DNA of 10,114 bases from positions 1 to 10,114 of the forward strand of contig JAUXNR010000556.1 of the NCBI GenBank assembly GCA_030682755.1, in the 5' to 3' direction. Of this stretch, positions 1-5,963 are shown piece by piece. The position numbers were made by a program, and so were the translations under genes. This stretch comes from Flavobacterium sp. Lineage in GTDB: Bacteria > Bacteroidota > Bacteroidia > Flavobacteriales > Flavobacteriaceae. A model generated the notes under the pieces. It was given only the letters and a program-made list of their open reading frames with translations. It searched no databases and was not told where the DNA came from. Within the stretch, counting starts at the first letter, position 1. The number at the start of each line of letters is the position of its first letter.

Positions 1-18
1 GCTTAAATCATTCCAAGC

Positions 19-67
19 AATGTCAAGCTGAGCCTGTCGAAGTAATGTCAGGCTGAGCTTGTCGAAG
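19..67. repeat. Tandem pair of a 25-bp dispersed repeat
   Basis: Two near-identical 24-base units (19-42 and 44-67) sit head to tail with a 25-base period. Both have the core AATGTCA-G-CTGAGC-TGTCGAAG and differ at two positions (A/G and C/T). A decayed copy lies around 570-592 and a fragment (CTCGAAGCAATG) around 2958-2969. From general knowledge, short repeats of the CTTCGACA-GCTCAG-CTGACA kind are scattered between genes in many Bacteroidota. No coding role is apparent. Confidence 0.75.
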
Positions 68-98
68 CCCCACCAAACTGACGTGCCAAATCCACCTC

Positions 99-120
99 AC
101 CTGCCTGCCGGCAGGCAGGT
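99..120. repeat. Perfect GC-rich 22-bp palindrome
   Basis: The 22 bases read identically on both strands, with half-site ACCTGCCTGCC. The GC content is far above the surrounding AT-rich sequence. The palindrome lies between two other repeat families and no gene is adjacent, so it is more likely a dispersed palindromic repeat than a regulator site for a particular gene. It could form a cruciform or a strong RNA hairpin, but there is no loop or T-tract to make it a terminator. Confidence 0.7.
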
Positions 121-141
121 CCGCATCATCCGCGTTCCAAC

Positions 142-255
142 CTTCGCGTCTCTGCGAGAGATACCCCAAAAGCGAAGCGTCTCAACGGCATTATTATAAA
201 AATCCGCATCATCCGTGATTGGCGAAGCCATCCGTCCAATCCGCGTTCCAACCTT
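142..255. repeat. 114-bp direct repeat, copy 1
   Basis: This unit runs from CTTCGCGTCTCTGCGAGAG to CGCGTTCCAACCTT and is matched by a second 114-base copy at 288-401, offset by exactly 146 bases. The differences cluster in the middle: GGCATTATTATAAAAATCCG here against GTCATTGCCAAAAAAATCCG in copy 2. The equal length suggests duplication of a whole module rather than chance assembly of short words. Confidence 0.75.
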
Positions 256-287
256 TGCGTCTTAACAAAAGCGAAGCATCACTGCGT

Positions 288-401
288 CTTCGCGTCTCTG
301 CGAGAGATACCCCAAAAGCGAAGCGTCTCAACGTCATTGCCAAAAAAATCCGCCTTATCCGCGATTGGCGAAGCCATCCGTCCAATCCGCGTTCCAACCT
401 T
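288..401. repeat. 114-bp direct repeat, copy 2
   Basis: Second copy of the unit at 142-255, same orientation and length, with both ends conserved. The 32 bases between the copies (256-287) also consist of repeat-like words such as AAAGCGAAGCATCACTGCG, so the array is continuous. Confidence 0.75.
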
Positions 402-651
402 TTCATCTTAAAAAAGCGAAGCGTCTTAAATAAAGCCTTCGCGATCTTCGCGTAAACCTTCGCGATCTTTGCGGTTAAGAACCTTAATCCCCCTTAATGA
501 GAAAAAAAGCAAAGCGTCTTAACTACCTTAATGTTAAAACCCCAATCTGAGTTTATCCAAAATCCTAACCTGTCAGCCTGAGCCTATCAAAAACCACTCT
601 ATTGTCAAGATTCCTCTAACAACTCAACAAACAGAACACATTCAGTCCAAT

Positions 652-686
652 AAAAAACGACTACAGAAATCATCCTGTAGTCGTTT
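652..686 (-). terminator. Rho-independent terminator of the T9SS protein gene
   Basis: A perfect 12-bp stem (AAACGACTACAG at 655-666 pairing with CTGTAGTCGTTT at 675-686) encloses an 8-base loop. On the minus strand the stem runs straight into a T-rich stretch (complement of the A-run 652-657). It lies 37 bases beyond the stop codon of the minus-strand gene at 723, where an intrinsic terminator is expected. Confidence 0.85.
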
Positions 687-722
687 CTATTAATTAGAAG
701 AAAGCGTTGTTAAACGCAATAG

Positions 723-2315
723 TTAGTTTTTCACAAGTCGTTTTACTAATGTACCTTGTTCCATTTCAATTTTTACGAAATAAACTCCTGTAGCAATATC
801 TTGCAAATCAATAGTCTGAGTTTCTGATGCGGTGTTCACTTTAGTAGCATGAACCAACTGACCTGAAACAGAATAAACAGTAATGTTGTTCACATAAACA
901 GGATTCATAAAGTCAAGAGTTACAATTCCATTTGTAGGGTTTGGATACATGGAAATGCTTGATGTAGAAACATCTGAAACACTCAAAGGAGGTTCAATTG
1001 TTATGGCATAATCCTCCATTTCCCCATAATTGTTGTTGGCCGCCAGAGGACCACAAGCATAGGTTGCATTAAAAGCAGTTGCCAATGCAGCAGCAACAAC
1101 AACCCGCATTCTTGTAGTTCCCAATACCGCATTTTCAGGAATGAGTATATTAGTTGTTAACACTTCATTTAATCCTGTTCCAACATAGGTGTATTCTGAT
1201 GCTTCAAAAACACCGTTTTGGTTGAAGTCAATCCAAACACCTGCTGATTCATCTAACCAACCATCTCCTGATGGGCCTACAGTTACCGAAACGGCATGAG
1301 TTGTTCCTGCTTGAAAAACGGCTGGTGCAACGGTACCAATATAGTTGGTATAACCTGTTGTTGTGTTGCCACATCCGGTAGAATTATTTATGGTTCCCAT
1401 AGTAACATTAAGAATAAGATCACCATCCGTACAGTTCCAGTTAATAGCATTGGTGCAATAACAGTCTGCAACAAGACTTTGGGCAACAACCACGCTGGCA
1501 GATGTTGCACTTAGGCTACTTGCAGTACAAGTAACTACAACTCTATAAGAAGTAGCAACAGATTGACTGGTAACGGTATAGCCAACTGTAGCCTGAGAAG
1601 TACCAAGGTTAGCCCAAGTTGTGCCGCCATCTGTTGACGATTCCCACTGGAACGTTAGTCCTGGTGCAACATCCACAGGAGCATTTAAATTAAAAGCAAC
1701 CGCAGTACAAGTAGTAGTAACAGATGCTGTAGCGGCTCCAACAACAGGAGTTCCGGAACAAGGTGTAGCAGCTACAACAGTTAAAGTGTAATCTTCAGCC
1801 TGTCCATAACCGGTACCGGTTTGACAAGGGCCTGTTGGATAGGTATTAAATCGTTTCATAACTCGCATTCTCGTGTTTCCTGCTAAAGCTGTTACAGGAA
1901 CAAGGATGTCACCCACTAATACCGGACCACTACCGTTATTATTTGTAATGGTACCAATGTCATAAGATTCTCCAGGATCAAGAAAATCATTATTTTGATT
2001 CCAATCAATATATACCCTAAAATAGTTGATATAATTTCCGTCTGTATTACCATTTAGAGTAATAGGGTAGGATACTCCTGCCGCAACAGTACCAATTATA
2101 GCTGTAAAATCTTCTAGAGCTGCTCCGCCAATTGCGGCAGGAGAAGGGTTGTTTATCCCTGCAAAGTTTACAAGGGTGATGGGTTCAACGCCCGATGTAA
2201 ATGTTACATTACAATAAGGAGCAGGAAATTGAGCATGGGCAGTAAAGCCAAATGTCAAAAACCACAAAAGAAAATAAGTTTCTTTTTTAATAAAAACAAG
2301 TAAATTTTTCCTCAT
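723..2315 (-). CDS. Secreted GEVED-domain protein with T9SS sorting signal
   Basis: A 530-residue exported protein. Residues 1-28 are a signal peptide (basic start, hydrophobic core, AHA cleavage site). Two GEVED-type domains follow. The first, about 35-180, contains YIDWNQNNDF, TRMRVMKRF and YGQAEDYTLTV. The second, about 290-440, contains WIDFNQNGVF, TRMRVVV and YGEMEDYAITI. Between them (about 185-280) is an Ig-like segment with QWESSTDGGTTW. The C-terminal 80 residues (YPNPTNGIVTLDF, VYSVSGQLV, GVYFVKIE, ending KRLVKN) are a type A T9SS sorting domain. In this family the sorting domain takes the protein across the outer membrane and is removed when the protein is anchored or released. The substrate is unknown; GEVED domains usually accompany adhesins and secreted enzymes, but no catalytic domain is visible. 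The gene is monocistronic, with its own promoter and terminator, and is bracketed by repeat clusters. The ATG start precedes a textbook signal peptide. Confidence 0.93.
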   Translation of the reverse strand: MRKNLLVFIKKETYFLLWFLTFGFTAHAQFPAPYCNVTFTSGVEPITLVNFAGINNPSPAAIGGAALEDFTAIIGTVAAGVSYPITLNGNTDGNYINYFRVYIDWNQNNDFLDPGESYDIGTITNNNGSGPVLVGDILVPVTALAGNTRMRVMKRFNTYPTGPCQTGTGYGQAEDYTLTVVAATPCSGTPVVGAATASVTTTCTAVAFNLNAPVDVAPGLTFQWESSTDGGTTWANLGTSQATVGYTVTSQSVATSYRVVVTCTASSLSATSASVVVAQSLVADCYCTNAINWNCTDGDLILNVTMGTINNSTGCGNTTTGYTNYIGTVAPAVFQAGTTHAVSVTVGPSGDGWLDESAGVWIDFNQNGVFEASEYTYVGTGLNEVLTTNILIPENAVLGTTRMRVVVAAALATAFNATYACGPLAANNNYGEMEDYAITIEPPLSVSDVSTSSISMYPNPTNGIVTLDFMNPVYVNNITVYSVSGQLVHATKVNTASETQTIDLQDIATGVYFVKIEMEQGTLVKRLVKN

Positions 2316-2344
2316 AATTGTTAAATATTTAAAAAGTTAATACT

Positions 2345-2352
2345 CAAATGTA
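2345..2352 (-). promoter_or_regulatory. TAnnTTTG -7 box for the T9SS protein gene
   Basis: On the minus strand this reads TACATTTG, an exact match to the Bacteroidota -7 consensus TAnnTTTG. It lies about 30 bases upstream of the ATG at 2315, which gives a short leader. No convincing TTG -33 element is seen at the usual distance, so the call rests on the -7 box and its position. Confidence 0.6.
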
Positions 2353-2619
2353 GCCATTTTTATTGTAAGAGAAAAACTATACATTGAGTTTAACTTTTGA
2401 ATTCGCCTTATTTAACAGTTTTTTAAGAATGCTTTTTTTAAAAATTGTGGTGTTGTCAATCATGTCACTTATGTAAAATCAATACCCATCAGACTACACA
2501 AGTTTTAGTATAAAATTTTGATTAGTAATGTTTTATTGTAGGATTCCTCAACAAATAAACAACAACAGAAAACAAACGCTCCGTAAAAATCCCTCTATAG
2601 TATAGCCAAAATCATTAAA
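2353..2619. other. AT-rich intergenic stretch, nothing recognised
   Basis: Apart from whatever upstream part of the minus-strand promoter lies here, this AT-rich stretch shows no open frame of note, no strong hairpin and no repeat module. It separates the secreted-protein promoter from the second repeat cluster. Confidence 0.5.
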
Positions 2620-2931
2620 ATCCGTTCTATCCGTCCAATCCGTGTTCCATTAAAAGACGAAGCGTCTCAACGACATTGCCCAAAAATCAGCGTTTTCCGC
2701 GATTGGCGTAGCCATCCGCCTCATCCGCGTTCCAATCTTTACATCTTAAAAAAGCGAAGCGTCTTTGCGAGACACCCAAAAGCGAAGCGTCTCAAAGGCA
2801 TTATTATAAAAACCCGCCTCATCCGCGATTGGCGAAGCCATCCGTCCAATCCGCGTTCCAACCTTTTCATCGTTGAAAAAGCAAAGCATCTTAACAACCT
2901 TAATATTAAAAAAACCTCCTCTGAGTTTATA
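2620..2931. repeat. Composite intergenic repeat cluster (right of T9SS gene)
   Basis: This block holds the same modules, in the same orientation, as the left cluster. They include ATCCGTCCAATCCGTGTTCC, GACGAAGCGTCTCAACGACA, CGCGATTGGCGTAGCCATCC, AAAGGCATTATTATAAAAAC and CCGTCCAATCCGCGTTCC. It ends with a tail (about 2875-2931: GCAAAGCATCTTAACAACC to CTGAGTTTAT) that matches the tail of the left cluster at about 501-555. The open frame on the minus strand (2739-2954) is repeat translation, not a gene. Confidence 0.8.
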
Positions 2932-3035
2932 GTTGAGTTAACTTGCCTAACCAAGCCTCTCGAAGCAATGTATCGTACTAAAAAAATTTCACGGTTTTTA
3001 ATTAACTCTTTTTACTTTGAAGAACTACTTTCCAC

Positions 3036-3050
3036 AATTTTCGGAAAATT
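3036..3050. promoter_or_regulatory. Palindrome upstream of the kinase promoter
   Basis: AATTTTC-G-GAAAATT is a 7+7 inverted repeat with a one-base centre, 60 bases upstream of the -7 box of the kinase operon. It could be an operator, but AT-rich palindromes arise easily by chance in such DNA. There is no T-run that would make it a terminator. Confidence 0.3.
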
Positions 3051-3110
3051 ATTACCTCAAAGGGAAGCTTTAAACTTCAATGAATAATAGTATCAATAAA
3101 ATATATTAGG

Positions 3111-3118
3111 TATCTTTG
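3111..3118 (+). promoter_or_regulatory. TAnnTTTG -7 box for the two-component operon
   Basis: TATCTTTG matches the Bacteroidota -7 consensus exactly. Transcription would begin a few bases downstream (about 3123-3126) and leave a leader of roughly 40 bases before the ATG at 3167. The upstream TTG start at 3116 lies inside this box and so could not be translated from this transcript. No clear -33 TTG element is present. Confidence 0.55.
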
Positions 3119-3166
3119 AAGTGGGTAAAATTTACCCGATTAATAACCTTTTCAAATGGCGTAAAG

Positions 3167-4258
3167 ATGAGCGAATTTTCAACAGAAGAAAAACTAAAAG
3201 AGCGAATTAAAGAACTTAGTTGTCTTTATGAAGTGACTAATATTTTGAATCAGCTTGAGTTGACTAACGAAGAAGTATTTGTTGCAATCGCATGGAGACT
3301 CAAGGAAGCTTGGCGTTTCTACGAAAAGGCCATTGTCGAAGTTTTTTTTAAAGATTTGTATTTTTCGACTAATGAAAAGTTAGAAAATACAATTTTTATA
3401 CAAGATAATTTAATCATTGAAAATAGTGTTGTTGGCGAAATAAAAGTTCATTATCCTGCAGATAATTTTAATGAAAATGATTTTTTGGAAGATGAAAAAA
3501 AATTATTAAAAAAAGTATGTTACGAAGTTAGTTTCTTCTTAGAAAAAAAGGAAAACCAAATTAAAGAAGCTCATTTAAAAAGAAGTGCAGAAAGAGTGGA
3601 TCGATTATCAATTTTAGGTGAAATTACCGCCGGAATTGCTCATGAATTGAATACACCACTTGGAAATATTTTAGGCTTCGCCGAATTGATTAAGCAACAA
3701 AACAACAATCCTCAAATTGATCGCGATATTTCAAAAATTATAAATGCAGCCATTTATTCTCGTGAAATAGTTAAAAATCTTATGTTTTTCTCCTGCGAAA
3801 TGCCTCAAAACAAAAGTGTTTTTGCTGTCAAACCAATTATTATGCAGGCCTTAACATTGCTTGGCCCAAATTTTAAAAAAGGGGACATCAATTATAAAGT
3901 TAGTTTTGCGGATGATAACATTAAAGCACAAATTGACAACATTCAACTTACTCAAGTGTTATTTAATATTCTTTTGAATGCCATTTATGTTTCGCCTCCA
4001 AAAAGTGAAATTCACGTGAATGTTTTTTCAACCGAAAGTCATTTCGTGATAGAAATTAAAGACAACGGAAAAGGGATTGAAGATGAAATTAAACATAAAA
4101 TCTTTGAACCTTTTTTCACCACAAAACCACTTGGCGAAGGAACCGGATTGGGATTAAGCGTAGTGCATGGTATCATCAAAAGTCACCAAGGAACTATTGA
4201 AGCATTGGACAATAAACCGAAAGGAACGATTTTCAGCATTAAATTACCTCTAAAATAA
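3167..4258 (+). CDS. Soluble sensor histidine kinase (NtrB-like architecture)
   Basis: A 363-residue kinase that should autophosphorylate on His and pass the phosphate to the response regulator encoded 5 bases downstream. No membrane segment or signal peptide is present, so it senses a cytoplasmic cue. Residues 1-130 form a GAF-like input region beginning with a helix (KERIKELSCLYEVTNIL). A coiled linker (about 130-148) leads to the H-box GEITAGIAHELNTPLGNI, with phospho-acceptor His159. The ATPase domain follows: N-box NILLNA (Asn271), G1 DNGKGI (Asp299), F-box FEPFFTT, and G2 GTGLGLSVVHGI (from about 325). All catalytic boxes are intact. The frame can be extended to a TTG at 3116, but that codon overlaps the -7 box, so the ATG starting MSEFSTEEKL is preferred. 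The signal is not deducible; the input domain has no recognisable haem or cofactor motif. Confidence 0.9.
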   Translation: MSEFSTEEKLKERIKELSCLYEVTNILNQLELTNEEVFVAIAWRLKEAWRFYEKAIVEVFFKDLYFSTNEKLENTIFIQDNLIIENSVVGEIKVHYPADNFNENDFLEDEKKLLKKVCYEVSFFLEKKENQIKEAHLKRSAERVDRLSILGEITAGIAHELNTPLGNILGFAELIKQQNNNPQIDRDISKIINAAIYSREIVKNLMFFSCEMPQNKSVFAVKPIIMQALTLLGPNFKKGDINYKVSFADDNIKAQIDNIQLTQVLFNILLNAIYVSPPKSEIHVNVFSTESHFVIEIKDNGKGIEDEIKHKIFEPFFTTKPLGEGTGLGLSVVHGIIKSHQGTIEALDNKPKGTIFSIKLPLK

Positions 4259-4263
4259 TTGTC

Positions 4264-5589
4264 ATGAAACTTAAAAAAGAAAATATTTTAATTGTAGATG
4301 ATAATTATGATATGTTGGAACTGCTTCAACGAAATTTGAAATCATTTAATTTTCATGCCTACAAAGCTTCTTCGGTTAATGAGGCGATTGAGGTTTTAGA
4401 ATCAACTTCCATCGATTTACTAATTACCGATTTGCAGATGCCTGAAATTAATGGGATTGAATTAATCAAATATGCTTCGGAACATTTTCCTTCTATTCCA
4501 AAATTGGTGATTACAGGTTTTCCATCTGTTGATACAGCCATAACTGCTGTAAAATCAGGAGCTTTAGATTATTTAATCAAACCCTTTACCAGTGAAGAAT
4601 TAAAAAAAGCTATTCAAATTTGTTTGAAGAATTCTATTCAAAATTCGAATCAATCTATCGATAAAAAAGTTTTAAAAGAAACATTTTATGCCGGAATTGT
4701 AGGTGATTCTGAAGAACATTATAAATTGATTGATGTAATTGAACGTGTAAAAGACAATCGTGTAACGGTTTTAATTGAAGGTGAAAGCGGAACCGGAAAA
4801 GAGCTTATCGCCCGAGCGATTCACTACAAGGGTCGTTTTGCATCACAACCATTTATAACTGTAAATTGTGGTGGAATACCTGAAACTTTACTTGAATCGG
4901 AATTATTTGGCTATGTAAAAGGAGCCTTTACCGGAGCAAATGAAACGAAAAAAGGATTATTTCACGCCGCTGCAGGCGGAACTATTTTTTTGGATGAAAT
5001 TGGAAACGCTTCATTAACCGTTCAAAGCAGATTATTGAGGGTTTTGCAAGAAAAAGAAATCACGATGGTTGGTTCGCAAACAGCAGAAAAAATTGAAATT
5101 AGAATAATTTCTGCGACCAATAGCAATCTGCAAAACATGATTAAAAACGGAACTTTCAGAGAAGATTTATATTATCGATTGAATGTGGTGAGCATTGAGT
5201 CAACTCCTTTACGAAATCGAAAATCGGATGTAGTACCATTAATCAATACCTTTATAAAGAAATATGAAAAAGAATATGGAAAATCGAACATTACAATTAC
5301 TCCAAAAGCAATAGACATTCTAATCCGTCATGATTGGCCGGGAAACGTTCGAGAATTGGAAAATATCATGCAACGATTAATTGTGATGTGTGATCACGAA
5401 ATTGATGTTGACTTAATTCCCAAACAATTAAAATACAAACAACCTTTGGAAAGTTCACCTTTAAAACCACTTCGCGAAATTGAAAAAGCCTACATTTTAA
5501 AAGTGTTAGCGTCTGTAAACAACAACAAAACCAAAGCGGCAGAGATTCTTCAAATTGACCGGAAAACACTTCGTCAAAAACTGCTGTAA
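4264..5589 (+). CDS. Sigma-54-dependent response regulator (NtrC family)
   Basis: A 441-residue enhancer-binding protein. The receiver domain (1-120) has acidic pocket Asp12/Asp13, phospho-acceptor Asp56 in ITDLQMPEINGIE, Thr84 and Lys106. The AAA+ domain (about 145-375) carries Walker A GESGTGKE (173-180), the sigma-54 contact loop GAFTGA (220-225), Walker B GTIFLDE (Asp244, Glu245), REDLYYRLNV and WPGNVRELEN. The C-terminal Fis-type HTH (about 400-441) contains NNNKTKAAEILQIDRKTLRQK. The protein stops almost directly after the recognition helix, a few residues earlier than many relatives, but the helix is complete. The gene follows the kinase by 5 bases. A sigma-54 promoter lies 115 bases past its stop, so the downstream operon is the obvious target. 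The intact GAFTGA loop supports real RpoN activation rather than a sigma-54-independent role. Confidence 0.95.
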   Translation: MKLKKENILIVDDNYDMLELLQRNLKSFNFHAYKASSVNEAIEVLESTSIDLLITDLQMPEINGIELIKYASEHFPSIPKLVITGFPSVDTAITAVKSGALDYLIKPFTSEELKKAIQICLKNSIQNSNQSIDKKVLKETFYAGIVGDSEEHYKLIDVIERVKDNRVTVLIEGESGTGKELIARAIHYKGRFASQPFITVNCGGIPETLLESELFGYVKGAFTGANETKKGLFHAAAGGTIFLDEIGNASLTVQSRLLRVLQEKEITMVGSQTAEKIEIRIISATNSNLQNMIKNGTFREDLYYRLNVVSIESTPLRNRKSDVVPLINTFIKKYEKEYGKSNITITPKAIDILIRHDWPGNVRELENIMQRLIVMCDHEIDVDLIPKQLKYKQPLESSPLKPLREIEKAYILKVLASVNNNKTKAAEILQIDRKTLRQKLL

Positions 5590-5605
5590 AATCGGGGAGA
5601 AATGA

Positions 5606-5630
5606 ACCGGTCGAGACTATATTCCTCGGT
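5606..5630. promoter_or_regulatory. Possible upstream activator site (ACCG-N17-CGGT dyad)
   Basis: An imperfect dyad (ACCGGTCGAG at 5606-5615 and CTCGGT at 5625-5630) is centred about 114 bases upstream of the expected sigma-54 transcription start, within the usual range for enhancer-binding proteins. It sits in the gap between the regulator gene and the promoter. The symmetry is weak, and it could instead be a poor hairpin at the end of the regulator transcript. Confidence 0.25.
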
Positions 5631-5704
5631 AAAAAATTCATCTCTATTTCACACGTATTTCTTAATCAATTGACTGTCAGCACTACGCCTGTTGTAAATT
5701 TCCT

Positions 5705-5721
5705 TTGGCACGCACCTTGCT
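5705..5721 (+). promoter_or_regulatory. Sigma-54 (RpoN) -24/-12 promoter
   Basis: TTGGCACGCACCTTGCT matches the RpoN consensus (TGGCACG-N4-TTGCW) at every defined position. The -24 GG (5707-5708) and -12 GC (5719-5720) are separated by the required 10 bases. Transcription should begin near 5731-5733, about 20 bases before the ATG at 5753. An NtrC-family activator is encoded immediately upstream. This is the clearest regulatory site in the window. A TTG codon at 5705 in frame with the next gene is part of the promoter and not a start. Confidence 0.93.
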
Positions 5722-5752
5722 TAGCTTAGGTCGAAACCAGATTATAATTACT

Positions 5753-5950
5753 ATGGAAATTTTAAATAAACCCTCCTTTCAGAAAGGGGAAGAAATGCTA
5801 TGGGCAGAAATGAACTTTGAGAACAAAATCACAATTCCATCGCATTTTGAAAAAAAAATAATGGTGTTTGGTATCTGCAGCAATTGTTTGAACAATAATA
5901 ATTGTGTTTGGATGCAAAACGAGAAAATAGAATGTGAAGAATATAGTTAA
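5753..5950 (+). CDS. Small four-cysteine protein, first gene of the RpoN operon
   Basis: A 65-residue protein of unknown function. The N-terminal part is soluble and charged (EEMLWAEMNFENKITIP). The C-terminal third holds four cysteines in the pattern C-x2-C-x5-C-x9-C (Cys42, 45, 51, 61): ICSNCLNNNNCVW and ECEEYS. This spacing would suit a zinc or iron-sulfur site; which one is not decidable from sequence. I have an unverified impression that small bacterial proteins with a CxxC-C-CEE(F/Y) tail are common near stress genes. It has no signal peptide or membrane helix. It is the first gene after the sigma-54 promoter and ends 13 bases before the ATG of glutamate dehydrogenase, so the two are co-transcribed. 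The ATG at 5753 is chosen because the longer TTG frame starts inside the promoter. Confidence 0.75.
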   Translation: MEILNKPSFQKGEEMLWAEMNFENKITIPSHFEKKIMVFGICSNCLNNNNCVWMQNEKIECEEYS

Positions 5951-5963
5951 AAACAAACAAAAA

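Larger units (their letters stand above)
121..555. repeat. Composite intergenic repeat cluster (left)
   Basis: This gene-free block is built from recurring modules in one orientation: GCGTCTCTGCGAGAGATACC, AGCGAAGCGTCTCAACG, GGCATTATTATAAAAATCCG, GATTGGCGAAGCCATCCG and TCCAATCCGCGTTCCAACC. It also holds CTTCGCGATCTTCGCG-type units (about 439-475) and a tail with CAAAGCGTCTTAACTACC that runs to CTGAGTTTAT (about 501-555). The short open frames here on both strands are translations of the repeat and are not called as genes. The same modules recur at 2620-2931 and 10055-10114. Confidence 0.8.

Noticed and set aside
209..455. Overlapping open frames on both strands (209-406 minus, 219-455 plus) and a similar one at 2739-2954 minus
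   Set aside because: They are translations of the dispersed repeat modules; the minus-strand ones share peptide words only because the DNA repeat is shared.
704..717. Short inverted repeat GCGTT-N4-AACGC next to the stop of the T9SS gene
   Set aside because: A much stronger terminator lies just beyond at 652-686; this five-base stem adds nothing.
3116..3166. TTG start that would add 17 residues to the histidine kinase
   Set aside because: The codon overlaps the TATCTTTG -7 box, so it would not be on the transcript; the ATG at 3167 begins a typical helix.
5705..5752. TTG start that would add 16 residues to the Cys-rich protein
   Set aside because: The added codons are the sigma-54 promoter and its initiation region.
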